A stretch of DNA of 64,000 nt. Origin: Muricoccus roseus. GTDB taxonomy: Bacteria > Pseudomonadota > Alphaproteobacteria > Acetobacterales > Acetobacteraceae. The notes below the pieces were generated by a model, which saw nothing but the letters and a program-made list of their open reading frames with translations, made no database searches and was not told the origin of the DNA. The stretch is from the NCBI RefSeq assembly GCF_900141905.1, contig NZ_FQZF01000014.1, forward strand, positions 62,001-126,000, written 5' to 3'. A program made the translations under genes and the position numbers. This document shows, one piece after another, positions 17,801-26,247 of the stretch; position 1 is the first letter of the stretch; each line of letters begins with the position of its first letter.

Positions 17801-18314
17801 CCAGCCGCACCGGGTCCGGCTCCCCGGCGGGATAGAGGTCGATGATGCCGCCGCGTACGGCGTATTCGCCCGGCTCCATCACCGTCCCCGCGCGGCCATA
17901 GCCATTGGCCTCGAGGAAGCCGATCAGCTTCTCGGGATCGGTCCGCCCGCCCTTGGCCAGGCGCAGGGTGGCCCCGGCGAAGACCGCGCGGGGCGGCACC
18001 TTCTGAACGAGGGCGTTGACGGTCGTCAGCACGATGCGCGGCCGCGCCGGCGGCTCCATCAGCCGGGTCAGGGTCGCGACGCGCTCGGCGGTGATCTCGG
18101 GGTTGGGCGAGACGCGGTCATAGGGAAGGCAGTCCCAGGCCGGGAAGGTCAGGACCTCCGCCTCCGGCGCGAGGAAGGCCAGGGCGTCGGCCATGCGCTG
18201 CATCCGGGCATCGTCCCGGCATACATGCAGCACCGCCCCCTGCTCTTCCGCCCGCCGGCGGGCCACCAGGAGCCCGTCATACCCCTCGGGGGCGCCGTAG
18301 ACGTCCAGGGCCAT
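14847..18314 (-). CDS. mfd: Transcription-repair coupling factor Mfd
   Basis: 1155 residues, the standard length. It releases RNA polymerase stalled at lesions and recruits UvrA. Order: UvrB-homology modules (residues 1-340), RNAP-interacting domain with the acidic E-E-G-D-L-V-V-H-A-D-H-G-I-G-R-Y block, then the RecG-like translocase with Walker A G-D-V-G-F-G-K-T-E, DEEQ box V-D-E-E-Q-H-F-G-V, motif III T-A-T-P-I-P-R-T-L, and the TRG motif region, then the C-terminal UvrA-binding-inhibitory domain. Its ATG immediately follows the sdhE stop. Confidence 0.97.
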   Translation of the reverse strand: MALDVYGAPEGYDGLLVARRRAEEQGAVLHVCRDDARMQRMADALAFLAPEAEVLTFPAWDCLPYDRVSPNPEITAERVATLTRLMEPPARPRIVLTTVNALVQKVPPRAVFAGATLRLAKGGRTDPEKLIGFLEANGYGRAGTVMEPGEYAVRGGIIDLYPAGEPDPVRLDLFGDEIESIRRFDPGTQRSREGMEELWLRPMGEVFLDPDSITRFRTEYRDLFGPAAGDDPLYVSVSAGQRHPGMEHWAGLFHEKMETLIDYLGPASTSLDHQAEDALEARLEMIEDHYEARRLPPREGEVPYRPAPPRRLYLDRKGWDRMLSGGPVLRFNPFGKPDGTEGVEAGGRQGRLFTEVRQAGGNVFQAFHDHAKAMAGQGRRAVLAGWTRGSRDRLANLLREANVPTQTVDDWPGVRKLPPGVVGLAVWGLERGFIGGAGADGEPGISVTGEQDLLGDRIARPPRRRKRADQFIADATEIEEGDLVVHADHGIGRYDGLETLDAGGAPHDCLRLIYDGGDKLYLPVENIEVLTRFGSDSAGVALDKLGGVSWQNRKAKAKSRIQDMAAQLIRTAAERQTKEGVMATPPEGAWDEFCARFPFAETEDQLRAISDILEDLSAGKPMDRLICGDVGFGKTEVALRAAFVVAMTGAQVAVVVPTTLLSRQHYRTFTKRFEGLPIKVGQLSRMATAKEQAEVKAGLKDGTVNIVVGTHAVLAKGVEFADLGLVIVDEEQHFGVAHKERLKSLKADVHVLTLTATPIPRTLQLALSGVREMSVIATPPVDRLAVRTFIMPWDSVVIREAIQRERFRGGQVFCVVPRLEDLPKVATRLTEIVPDIRVAQAHGRLTPTELERVMTEFGDQKYDILLSTNIVESGLDMPAVNTLLIHRADMFGLAQLYQLRGRVGRGKQRGYAYLTWPQSHRLSAAAQKRLEVMQTLDNLGAGFTLASHDLDIRGAGNLLGDEQSGHVREVGIELYQQMLEDAVQDIRNRQRGKGAKGEAPDRDWTPNINLGLPVLIPEDYVRDLPVRLGLYRRIGGLANEAELEAMAAELTDRFGPIPPEVENLLQVVSIKRMCREAGVEKLDAGPKGIVLAFRRNNFANPGGLAGWVVSQKGAVKLRPDHKLAVVREMELAQRVKVAREILQALLRVASEAKAA

Positions 18315-18620
18315 TCAGTTCTTCCGCATCTCTTCGGGTATTCCCGCCCCGGGAAGCGCGCTCGCCTCCATCAGGCGAAGCATCATCGGGGATTGCAGCT
18401 CGGCCGGCACGGGGCGGCGGCCGGAGAGCCAGTCGGTCAGGTCCACATCCGGCAGCTCCAGCAGCTCCTCAACCTCGTCCAGCTCCTGCTCGGAGAAGGA
18501 TTCGATCCGGTCCGAGACAAAGCCGCCGATCAGCAGGTCGGTCTCCTTCGTGCCGCGATGGCGTGCCCGGAAGAGCAAACGCCGCCGCCGCGGGGAGAGT
18601 TCGTTCAGTTCGTCATCCAT
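18315..18620 (-). CDS. sdhE: FAD assembly factor SdhE (succinate dehydrogenase assembly factor 2)
   Basis: 101 residues from the ATG at 18620 (M-D-D-E-L-N-E-L); upstream in-frame codons would lengthen it but overlap the recG promoter region. The DUF339/Sdh5 core is clear: R-R-R-R-L-L-F-R-A-R-H-R-G-T-K-E-T-D containing the RGxxE motif needed for covalent flavinylation of SdhA, then a Glu-rich helix E-Q-E-L-D-E-V-E-E-L-L-E-L-P-D and D-W-L-S-G-R. Placement between recG and mfd is common in alphaproteobacteria. Confidence 0.93.
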   Translation of the reverse strand: MDDELNELSPRRRRLLFRARHRGTKETDLLIGGFVSDRIESFSEQELDEVEELLELPDVDLTDWLSGRRPVPAELQSPMMLRLMEASALPGAGIPEEMRKN

Positions 18621-18678
18621 CGCGCTTGCCCCGTTCGGCATTCGTTCGTGGCGTGCCATATACGCCCCGCTCCGAATC

Positions 18679-20754
18679 ATGCCAGCCCAGCCAGACCACC
18701 TCTCCCCCCTTCTCGCCCCCATCGAGAGCCTCCCGGAGGCCGCGGGCAAGGCACGCCAGCTGGCCGATGCGGCGGGCCCGCGGGTGCTGGACCTGCTGCT
18801 GCACCTGCCGGAACGCTATGTGGACCGGAAGCGCATCACCCGACTGGCCGATGCCGCGGATGGGGACGTGGCGACCATTCCCCTCCTGGTGGAGGCGGTG
18901 ACCGCGCCCCGCAGCCCCTCCCAGCCCTGGGTGGTGAAGGGGCTGAGCGAGCGGGCGATGATCGACCTCGTCTACTTCCTCCGGGCGAAATGGGTCGGGC
19001 CGTGGCTGCACCGGACCTTTCCGGAAGGCGCGGCCCGCACCGTCTCCGGCCGCGTCCGCCGCTATGGCCCGCGCTGGCAGATGGACGCCCCGGAGTTCGT
19101 CTCCCCGCCCGACATCATCCCGGACATCCAGCCGGTCTGGCCGCTGGTGAAGGGCCTGGGGCCGAAGGACGTGCAGAAGGCGATGAATGCCGCCCTGGCA
19201 CGCCTGCCCGCGATGCCGGAATGGCAGGACCCCGCCCATCTGCGCCGTCGCCGCTGGCCCGGCTTCACGGAAGCCCTTCGCGCCCTTCAGGCGCCCGAGG
19301 CAGTGCCGGCCCCCGAGGCCACGGACCGGCTTGCCTATGACGAGCTGCTGGCCGGGCAGGTGGCCATCGGCCTGGTCCGCCGGGCGGTGCTGGAACGGCC
19401 GGGGCGTTCCCTCGCCGGCGATGGCGCGCTCCGCGCCCGCGCCCTGGCCGCCTTCGGACACGAGCCGACCGCGGCCCAGGCGCAGGCGGTCGCCGAGATC
19501 GACGCGGACCTCGCCGCCCCGCGCCGGATGCTCCGCCTGCTGCAGGGCGATGTCGGCAGCGGCAAGACGCTCGTCGCCCTGATGGCCATGCTCCGAGCGG
19601 TGGAGGCCGGGGCGCAGGCCGCCATCATGGCGCCGACCGAAATGCTTGCCCGCCAGCATCTCCGCACCTTTCAGCGCCTGGCCGGGGCAGCCGGGGTGGA
19701 ATGCGCCCTGCTGGCCGGCAGCGTGAAGGGCAAGGAGCGCTCCCGGGTGCTGCGCCGCCTGGCCGATGGCTCGCTGCCCCTGGTGATCGGCACCCATGCC
19801 CTGTTCCAGGAGGGGGTGCAGTTCCGCGACCTGGCCCTGGTGGTGGTGGACGAGCAGCACCGCTTCGGCGTGGCGCAGCGGCTGATGCTGACCGAGAAGG
19901 GCACGGAAACCGACGTGCTGGTCATGACGGCGACCCCGATCCCCCGCACCCTGCTGCTGACCCAATGGGGCGAGATGGCCGTCTCGCGGCTCGAAGGGCG
20001 CCCGGCGGGCCGCAAGCCCATCGTCACCCGCATCGTCAGCCGGGACCGGCGGGACGAGGTGCTGGCCGCCTTGCGCCGCGCCTTCGCCTCGGGGAACCGG
20101 GCCTACTGGGTGGTCCGCGCCATTGAGGACGGCGAGGCCCATGACAACGTGGCTGCCGAGACCACCTTCGCCCAGTTGAAGGAAGTGTTCGGCGAGACCG
20201 TGCGCCTGGCCCATGGCGCCCAAAGCCTGGAGGTGCGCGAGGCGGCGCTGGGCGACTTCGCCGCGGGCCGGGCCCAGCTCCTCGTCGCGACCACGGTGGT
20301 GGAGGTGGGCGTGGACGTGCCCGAGGCCACCATCATGATCATCGAGCAGGCCGAGCGCTTCGGCCTTTCAGCCCTGCACCAGCTGCGCGGCCGCGTCGGG
20401 CGGGGCAGCGCCCAGTCCTACTGCCTCCTCCTGCCCTCCGCGGAGTTGCTGGAGGGCGAGAAGCGCCGGCTCTCGGTCATCCGGGACACGGAGGACGGCT
20501 TCCTCATCGCCGATGCGGATCTCGACCACCGCGGGGGCGGCGATGCGCTGGGCACCCGCCAGGCCGGGCAGATCGGGCGGCGGATCGCCGACCCACAGCG
20601 CCATGGCGGGCTGGTCCGGGTGGCGCATCAGGAGGCGGAGCTGCTGCTGGAGAAGGACCCGGGCCTTGCCGCGACGGAACGGGGCCGGGCCGCCCGGACC
20701 CTGCTGGCGCTTTTCGACCACGATCCTAGCCTGAAGCCCCTCGCCGCCGGCTGA
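18679..20754 (+). CDS. recG: ATP-dependent DNA helicase RecG
   Basis: 691 residues, usual length. An N-terminal wedge/OB domain (residues 60-160) is followed by helicase motifs: Q-x-A-V-A-E-I, Walker A G-D-V-G-S-G-K-T at about 292, V-V-D-E-Q-H-R-F-G-V (DEQH box), T-A-T-P-I-P-R-T-L, and the C-terminal Q-L-R-G-R-V-G-R-G and TRG block. It remodels stalled replication forks and Holliday junctions. The ATG at 18679 gives the normal N-terminus; the frame upstream to 18550 is antisense to sdhE. The 58-base gap to sdhE must hold divergent promoters. Confidence 0.97.
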   Translation: MPAQPDHLSPLLAPIESLPEAAGKARQLADAAGPRVLDLLLHLPERYVDRKRITRLADAADGDVATIPLLVEAVTAPRSPSQPWVVKGLSERAMIDLVYFLRAKWVGPWLHRTFPEGAARTVSGRVRRYGPRWQMDAPEFVSPPDIIPDIQPVWPLVKGLGPKDVQKAMNAALARLPAMPEWQDPAHLRRRRWPGFTEALRALQAPEAVPAPEATDRLAYDELLAGQVAIGLVRRAVLERPGRSLAGDGALRARALAAFGHEPTAAQAQAVAEIDADLAAPRRMLRLLQGDVGSGKTLVALMAMLRAVEAGAQAAIMAPTEMLARQHLRTFQRLAGAAGVECALLAGSVKGKERSRVLRRLADGSLPLVIGTHALFQEGVQFRDLALVVVDEQHRFGVAQRLMLTEKGTETDVLVMTATPIPRTLLLTQWGEMAVSRLEGRPAGRKPIVTRIVSRDRRDEVLAALRRAFASGNRAYWVVRAIEDGEAHDNVAAETTFAQLKEVFGETVRLAHGAQSLEVREAALGDFAAGRAQLLVATTVVEVGVDVPEATIMIIEQAERFGLSALHQLRGRVGRGSAQSYCLLLPSAELLEGEKRRLSVIRDTEDGFLIADADLDHRGGGDALGTRQAGQIGRRIADPQRHGGLVRVAHQEAELLLEKDPGLAATERGRAARTLLALFDHDPSLKPLAAG

Positions 20755-20764
20755 GAGCGGCGGG

Positions 20765-21211
20765 CTAGCGTGCGGGGGCGGTGTTCTGCCGCGTGGTAAG
20801 GATGCAGGACGCATAATGGAGCAGCGCGGGCGCCAGGATGATGAGCACGAAAAGCGGGCCCTCATCCGCGATCCCATAGTAGCTGCGCCAGCGGATCTCC
20901 CGGCTCAGGCCGGGCGCGAAGCCGAAGATGACGAGGCGCGCGACCACCCCGAACAGGGCGGTCCCGAGGAAGAACCGCCAGAAGGTCAGCCCCACCAGGG
21001 TCAGCGCCGAGGCGGAGTAACGGCCCGGCTCGATGTTGAAGCGGGCCAGCCGGAAGGCGTAGGCGCCGCTCGCCGCGAAGACGAAGACACCGAAGAGGAT
21101 GCCGAGGAGCAGCGCGGCCACGAGGCTGATGCCGCTGTGGAAGCCCGCCTCGAAGGCGATCTTGAAATAGAGGAAGGCGGCGAACGCCCAACCAGCCACG
21201 ACGGCGACCAT
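20765..21211 (-). CDS. Small integral membrane protein, function unknown
   Basis: 148 residues from the ATG at 21211. About four hydrophobic segments can be seen: residues 1-20 (V-A-V-V-A-G-W-A-F-A-A-F-L-Y-F), 28-50, 68-90 and 115-135. Only the loops carry charge. Codon usage is like the neighbours and the reading frame is membrane-like, which supports a real gene over a shadow. I do not recognise the family. It is convergent with recG (10 bases) and divergent from the ABC operon (199 bases). Confidence 0.6.
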   Translation of the reverse strand: MVAVVAGWAFAAFLYFKIAFEAGFHSGISLVAALLLGILFGVFVFAASGAYAFRLARFNIEPGRYSASALTLVGLTFWRFFLGTALFGVVARLVIFGFAPGLSREIRWRSYYGIADEGPLFVLIILAPALLHYASCILTTRQNTAPAR

Positions 21212-21410
21212 GGATTTTCCCGGGAAAGCCGCGCCCACCGATTCGGCGCCGCACCGTTCCATTCTCGACGCAGATCGGGACGCGGACAACGCCCCTCCCC
21301 TCCCCGCCCCCAGGGGGTCTTGCGCCCCTTCCCGCCCCGCCTTAACCCGGCGGGCGCGGGGGGCGCCCACCTCTTCGGTTGTGGCCCCTGCCTTGGGGGA
21401 AGTTCCGACC

Positions 21411-22136
21411 GTGGACGCGCCGCATATCGAGATCGACCGGCTGACCAAGCGCTTCGGCGCCTTCACCGCCGTGGATGACGTCACCTTCACCGTCAGGGCT
21501 GGCGAGGTGCTGGGCTTCCTGGGCCCGAATGGCGCCGGCAAGTCCACCACCATGAAGATGCTGGCGGGCTTCGTGACGCCCACCGCCGGCACCGCCCGCA
21601 TCATGGGCGAGGACGTGGTGGAGCGCCCCGTGCAGGCGAAGCGCCATCTCGGCTTCCTCCCGGAAGGCGCGCCGACCTATCCCGAGATGACGGTCCAGGG
21701 CTTCCTCGCCTTCACCGCCCGCGCGCGGGGCTACCGCGGCAGCGAGGCGGCGGACCGCGTGCACGACGCCATGCGCATGACCCAGCTGGAGGAAGTGCGC
21801 CTCCAGCCCATCGAGACCCTCTCCAAGGGCTTCAAGCGGCGCGTCGGCCTGGCCCAGGCCCTGCTGCACGACCCGCCCGTGCTGGTGCTGGACGAACCGA
21901 CCGACGGGCTGGACCCGAACCAGAAGCACGAGGTCCGCAACCTCATCGCGCGCATGGCGCCGAGCAAGGCCATGATCATCTCAACCCATATCCTCGAGGA
22001 GGTGGGCGCGGTCTGCACGCGGGCCATCGTCATCGCGCGCGGCCGCGTGGTGGCCGATGCGACGCCGGCCGAGCTGGCGCAGCGCGGCCCCGACCTCGAC
22101 ACGGTGTTCCGCGAGCTGACGCGGGAGGCCGCGTGA
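21411..22136 (+). CDS. ABC transporter ATP-binding protein, GldA/NosF-like
   Basis: 241 residues from a GTG with GGGGGAAG about eight bases upstream. Walker A G-P-N-G-A-G-K-S-T at about 40, signature L-S-K-G-F-K-R-R-V-G-L-A-Q, Walker B V-L-V-L-D-E-P-T-D-G-L-D-P-N-Q and the H-loop S-T-H-I-L-E-E-V are all present. The K-G-F-K-R signature variant is typical of the ABC-2 exporters that include GldA and CcmA-like ATPases. It powers the permease encoded by the next gene. The frame upstream to 21210 is probably not coding. Confidence 0.92.
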   Translation: MDAPHIEIDRLTKRFGAFTAVDDVTFTVRAGEVLGFLGPNGAGKSTTMKMLAGFVTPTAGTARIMGEDVVERPVQAKRHLGFLPEGAPTYPEMTVQGFLAFTARARGYRGSEAADRVHDAMRMTQLEEVRLQPIETLSKGFKRRVGLAQALLHDPPVLVLDEPTDGLDPNQKHEVRNLIARMAPSKAMIISTHILEEVGAVCTRAIVIARGRVVADATPAELAQRGPDLDTVFRELTREAA

Positions 22137-22147
22137 TGGGAGGCGCC

Positions 22148-22867
22148 ATGACCGTCGCCCGGCGCGAGCTGGCCTCCTATTTCGCCACCCCGGTGGCCTA
22201 TGTGTTCATTGTCATCTTCCTCGTCATGTCGGGCGCGCTCACCTTCACCGTGGGCGGCTTCTTCGCCCGTGGCACGGCGGATCTGCAGCCCTTCTTTGCC
22301 TTCGTGCCGTGGCTCTTCCTCTTCCTCGTGCCCGCCATCACCATGCGCCTCTGGGCGGAGGAACGGCGCCTCGGCACGATCGAGCTGCTGCTGACCCTGC
22401 CCATCGCGCAATGGCAGGCGGTGCTGGGCAAGTTCCTGGCGGCCTGGGCCTTCTGCGCCATCGCGCTGGCCCTCACCTTCCCGCTCATCATCACGGTGAA
22501 CGTGCTGGGCGATCCGGATAACGGCGTCATCGCGGCCGGCTATCTTGGCTGCCTGATGGTCGCCGGCGCCTATCTCGCCATCGGCGTCGCCATCTCGGCC
22601 CTGACGAAGAACCAGGTCATCGCCTTCGTCCTCGCCGTCGCGGTCTGCTTCCTCTTCGCCGCCGCCGGCTCGCCGGTCGTGATCGAGTTCCTCAGCCGCA
22701 ACACGCCCGTTCTGGCGGAGATCGCGCGCGGCCTGTCCGTGACGGACCGGCTGGCGGCCTTCTCCCGCGGCGTGATCGCGCTGCGCGACGTCATCTTCTT
22801 CATCAGCTTCATCGGCGTCTGGCTCTTCGCCAACGCCATCGCCGTCGATCTGCGGAAGGCGGACTGA
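22148..22867 (+). CDS. ABC-2 permease, GldF-like
   Basis: 239 residues from the ATG at 22148, with GGGAGG five bases upstream; a GTG at 22133 overlapping the ATPase stop is possible. Six hydrophobic segments; the N-terminus R-R-E-L-A-S-Y-F-A-T-P-V-A-Y-V-F and E-E-R-R-L-G-T-I-E-L-L-L-T-L-P are characteristic of GldF-type ABC-2 permeases. It should pair with the ATPase upstream and the GldG-like protein downstream. The exported substrate is unknown. Confidence 0.9.
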   Translation: MTVARRELASYFATPVAYVFIVIFLVMSGALTFTVGGFFARGTADLQPFFAFVPWLFLFLVPAITMRLWAEERRLGTIELLLTLPIAQWQAVLGKFLAAWAFCAIALALTFPLIITVNVLGDPDNGVIAAGYLGCLMVAGAYLAIGVAISALTKNQVIAFVLAVAVCFLFAAAGSPVVIEFLSRNTPVLAEIARGLSVTDRLAAFSRGVIALRDVIFFISFIGVWLFANAIAVDLRKAD

Positions 22868-22871
22868 TCCC

Positions 22872-24800
22872 GTGAGCGACACCTCTGCGAAGCCGCGCGG
22901 CCGCGGCCTCTGGCTCTCCCTCGGCGCCCTCGCCGCCGTGCTGGTCCTGGCGATCGGCGTGAACGTGCTGGCCGACCGGTTCCTGGCCCGCGCGCGGATC
23001 GACCTGACGGAACAGCGCCTCTACACCCTTTCCGAAGGCACGCGGCAGGAGCTCGCCGGCTTGCGCGACCCCGTCAGGCTGCGCCTCTTCTACTCGCGCC
23101 GCCTCGGCGCCGCCGTGCCGGTCTTCGGCGCCTATGCCGACCGCGTGCGCGAGATGCTGCGCGAATACGTCTCCCTCTCCGGCGGCAAGATCCGGCTGGA
23201 GATCCTGGACCCCGAGCCCTTCTCGGAGACGGAGGACCGCGCCCTGGCCTATGGCCTGCAGGCCGTGCCGCTCGATAATGCGGGGGAGCAGGTCTATTTC
23301 GGCCTCGTCGGCACCAACCTGCTGGATGACGAGCGGACCATCCCCTTCTTCCAGCCAGACCGCGAGCGCTTCCTCGAATACGACCTGACGCGGCTGGTCC
23401 ACGAGCTGTCCAACCCGACGCGCCCCGTTCTCGGCGTGATCTCCTCCCTGCCCCTGAACGGCGACCCGCGCGCGATGATGATGCGGGTTCCGGGCGCCGG
23501 GCAGCCCTTCCAGGTCATGACGCAGCTTCGGCAGTTCTTCACCGTGCGGGACCTGGCGGCGGACAGCCAAGCCATTCCCTCCGAGGTGCAGGTGCTGATG
23601 GTGGCGCATGCGCAGAACCTGCCGGAGGCGACGCTCTACGCCATCGACCAGTTCGTCATGCGCGGCGGCAAGCTGCTGGCGCTGACCGACCCGCATAGCG
23701 AGAGCCAGGCCGCGCGCCCTGACCCCACGGGCCGCCCTGCCGCCTCCACCGCCTCGAACCTCGACCGCCTCTTTAACGCCTGGGGGATCGAGGCATCCTC
23801 GGAGCAGGTGGTGGTGGACCAGCGCGGCGCCTGGCGCGTCCGCGCCGGCCCGAACGACCGCGTCCAGGGCGTGGACTACCTCGCCTGGTTCAGCACGCAG
23901 GGCGACAGCCTGAACCGCACGGATGTGGCGAGTGCCGAGCTCTCCCAGGTGACCTTCGCCAGCGCCGGCGAGGTGCGCCGGCGCGAGGGCAGCACGATCG
24001 AGCTGACGCCGCTCCTCACCGCCTCGCCCCAATCCGCCCTGATCGATGCCGCGCGCGTCCGGCAGCAGCCCGATCCGGCACGTATCCTGGCGGAGTTCCG
24101 GGCGGACGGGCAACGCCATGTCCTGCTCGCCCGCGTGAGGGGCATGCTGGCCACCGCCTTTCCCGAGGGGCCGCCCGCCCTGCCCGAGGGCGTGCAGCGC
24201 GCCGAGGGGCTTCCGGCCCATATGGCGCAGACCAACGGCCCCGCGAACCTCGTCATCGGGAATGACGCGGACATCCTGGAGGACCGCTTCTGGGTCCGCG
24301 TGCAGGACTTCTTCGGCCAGCAGGTGGCGACCCCGACCAGCGACAACGGCGCGCTGGTGACCAATCTGGCCGACACGCTGGCGGGTGGCGACTCCCTCAT
24401 CTCCCTGCGCTCGCGCGGCGAGAGCCTGCGCCCCTTCACGCTGGTGGACGCCATGCGGACCGAGGCCGAGGCCCGCTACCGACAGACCGAGCGCGGCCTG
24501 ACCGAGCGCCTTCAGGCGACAGAGCGGCGCCTGCGTGAGCTGCGCCAGGGCCCGGGCGGGAACAACAGCCAGACCGTCATCACCCCGGAGCAGCGGGCCG
24601 AGATCGATGCCGCCCGCGCGGAGATCGTCCGCACGCGGCAGGAACTGCGGGGCGTGCAGCGCGAGCTGCGACAGGGGATCGAGGGGCTGGAGACCTGGCT
24701 GCGGATCCTCAACATCGCACTCGTCCCGGCGCTCATCACCCTGCTCGCCATCGGCCTGGCCGTCATGCGCGCGCGGCGCCGCGCCGCGGCCCGGGGTTGA
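22872..24800 (+). CDS. GldG-like ABC transporter accessory protein
   Basis: 642 residues from a GTG. A single N-terminal membrane segment (about residues 12-35) is followed by the GldG/ABC_transp_aux region R-I-D-L-T-E-Q-R-L-Y-T-L-S-E-G-T, a periplasmic sugar-binding-like domain, and near residues 540-615 a predicted coiled coil rich in Arg/Glu/Gln (R-A-E-I-D-A-A-R-A-E-I). A second membrane segment (about 617-635) ends in basic residues. In Flavobacterium the family supports gliding, but it is also widespread in non-gliding bacteria. Confidence 0.88.
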   Translation: MSDTSAKPRGRGLWLSLGALAAVLVLAIGVNVLADRFLARARIDLTEQRLYTLSEGTRQELAGLRDPVRLRLFYSRRLGAAVPVFGAYADRVREMLREYVSLSGGKIRLEILDPEPFSETEDRALAYGLQAVPLDNAGEQVYFGLVGTNLLDDERTIPFFQPDRERFLEYDLTRLVHELSNPTRPVLGVISSLPLNGDPRAMMMRVPGAGQPFQVMTQLRQFFTVRDLAADSQAIPSEVQVLMVAHAQNLPEATLYAIDQFVMRGGKLLALTDPHSESQAARPDPTGRPAASTASNLDRLFNAWGIEASSEQVVVDQRGAWRVRAGPNDRVQGVDYLAWFSTQGDSLNRTDVASAELSQVTFASAGEVRRREGSTIELTPLLTASPQSALIDAARVRQQPDPARILAEFRADGQRHVLLARVRGMLATAFPEGPPALPEGVQRAEGLPAHMAQTNGPANLVIGNDADILEDRFWVRVQDFFGQQVATPTSDNGALVTNLADTLAGGDSLISLRSRGESLRPFTLVDAMRTEAEARYRQTERGLTERLQATERRLRELRQGPGGNNSQTVITPEQRAEIDAARAEIVRTRQELRGVQRELRQGIEGLETWLRILNIALVPALITLLAIGLAVMRARRRAAARG

Positions 24801-24804
24801 TGCC

Positions 24805-25809
24805 ATGCCGCTGAACCGACGCCACCTGCTCGCCCTCGGCGGCACCGCCATCGTCGTCGCGGGCGCGGCCGTCCTGCTCACGCCGGGCGGAGAGGCGCCG
24901 CCGGAGCCCTCGGCCTCGCCGCTCGCCTTTCCTGCCCTGCCCGGTCGGCTGGAGGCCGCGCAGCGGATCGAGATCCGCCAGGGCCCCGCCAGCCTGACGC
25001 TGCAACGGAGCCCGAACAACATCTGGCTGCTCCCGGAGAAGGGCGGCTATCCCGCACGGGGAGACCGGGTGCGGGAACTTCTGGTCGGGCTGACCGAGCT
25101 GCGCCTGGCCGAGCGCCGCACCGCCGACCCCGAATCGCTCGCCCGGCTGGGCCTGGATGATCCGGGCCCGAATTCCACCGCCGTGCTGGTGCGCGTGCTG
25201 GACGGTGCGGGCGCGCCACTCGCCGCCCTCGTCGTCGGCCGGCGCCGGACCCGCACCCAGGGCGGCGTCCCGGAGAGCGCCTATGTCCGCCGGCCCGGCG
25301 AGAGCCAGTCCTACCTCGCCGAGGGGCGCATCCCCGTGGATGCCGATGCCCAGCTCTGGATCGAGCGCGAGATCGCGAACCTGCCGGAGGAACGCGTCCG
25401 CCGCGTGATCGCGGTGCGGGACGGCAGGACGGTGGAGCTGCTGCGCGAGGAAGGCCCGGATGGCCGCTTGCGCATCGTCCTGCCCGGCGACGCGCCGCCC
25501 GCAGACGAGGTCTCGCTGGACGAGGTCGGGCGCGCACTGGAAGGGCTGACCTTGCTTGATGTGCGGCCGGAAGCCCAGGCGCCGGGCCAGCCCGCGGGAG
25601 AGGGCCGCTTCATCCTGACCGACAACCTGATCGTCACCGCGCGCATGCGCCAGGACGGCGGCAATGTCTGGATGACCATCTCGGCCACGGGCGACGAGGA
25701 AGCGGCCCGGCTCAACGCGCGCTGGCGCGGCTGGGCCTATCAGGTCGGCACCTGGAAGCTCCCGGCCTTCGCGCCCAGCCTCGAGACCCTGCGGAAGCGC
25801 GAGGGGTGA
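24805..25809 (+). CDS. DUF4340 protein, exported
   Basis: 334 residues from the ATG at 24805, four bases after the GldG-like stop. A signal or anchor segment starts M-P-L-N-R-R-H-L-L-A-L-G-G. The DUF4340 body has repeating N-I-W-L-L-P-E-K-G-G-Y-P-A and R-V-R-E-L-L-V-G-L-T-E-L-R-L-A-E blocks in two tandem halves. The family is regularly encoded next to GldA/F/G-type ABC genes, as here, and is presumed to be the periplasmic partner. No catalytic motif is visible. It overlaps the NUDIX gene by four bases. Confidence 0.85.
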   Translation: MPLNRRHLLALGGTAIVVAGAAVLLTPGGEAPPEPSASPLAFPALPGRLEAAQRIEIRQGPASLTLQRSPNNIWLLPEKGGYPARGDRVRELLVGLTELRLAERRTADPESLARLGLDDPGPNSTAVLVRVLDGAGAPLAALVVGRRRTRTQGGVPESAYVRRPGESQSYLAEGRIPVDADAQLWIEREIANLPEERVRRVIAVRDGRTVELLREEGPDGRLRIVLPGDAPPADEVSLDEVGRALEGLTLLDVRPEAQAPGQPAGEGRFILTDNLIVTARMRQDGGNVWMTISATGDEEAARLNARWRGWAYQVGTWKLPAFAPSLETLRKREG

Positions 25810-26246
25810 GCGGACGGGAATATCCCGATCGCCCCTGGGTCGGCATCGGCTGCCTCGCCTTCCGGGGCGAGGACGTGCTGCTGGTCCGCCGCACCCGCCC
25901 GCCGCGCGCGGGCGAATGGACCGTCCCTGGCGGGGCACAGAGCCTTGGCGAAACCGCCGAGGACTGCGCCCGGCGCGAGCTGCGCGAGGAAACCGGGGTG
26001 GAGGTCGGGCCCCTCACCCTGGCCGCCTGCGTCGATATCGTCCTGCCGGGAGAGGAGGGCGGCATCCGCTTCCACTATACCATCGTGGAGTTCGCGGGCC
26101 GCTGGACCGCCGGCGAACCGAGGGCGGGCGACGACGCGAGCGAGGCGCGCTTCTTCTCCCCCGCCGAACTGGGCGGGCTCACCCTGTGGGACGAGACCCT
26201 GCGCGTAATTGCCGAGGCGCGGCGCCGATTGCTGCCGATGTTCTGA
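25806..26246 (+). CDS. NUDIX hydrolase
   Basis: 146 residues from a GTG overlapping the DUF4340 stop. The Nudix box is intact: G-G-A-Q-S-L-G-E-T-A-E-D-C-A-R-R-E-L-R-E-E followed by T-G-V, matching Gx5Ex7REUxEExGU at about residues 42-65. The N-terminal G-I-G-C-L-A-F-R-G and E-W-T-V-P-G-G suit an ADP-ribose pyrophosphatase or MutT-like enzyme. Substrate unknown. Coupling to an ABC operon may be incidental. Confidence 0.9.
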   Translation: MSGREYPDRPWVGIGCLAFRGEDVLLVRRTRPPRAGEWTVPGGAQSLGETAEDCARRELREETGVEVGPLTLAACVDIVLPGEEGGIRFHYTIVEFAGRWTAGEPRAGDDASEARFFSPAELGGLTLWDETLRVIAEARRRLLPMF

Positions 26247-26247
26247 G

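Noticed and set aside
18598-18616. GTTC repeats near the sdhE start considered as a second SOS box
   Set aside because: The copies are spaced by four bases, not seven, and lie inside the sdhE coding region.
22809-25022. 737-codon open frame opposite the GldG-like gene
   Set aside because: Antisense shadow; the plus-strand frame has a coherent operon, start sites and domains.
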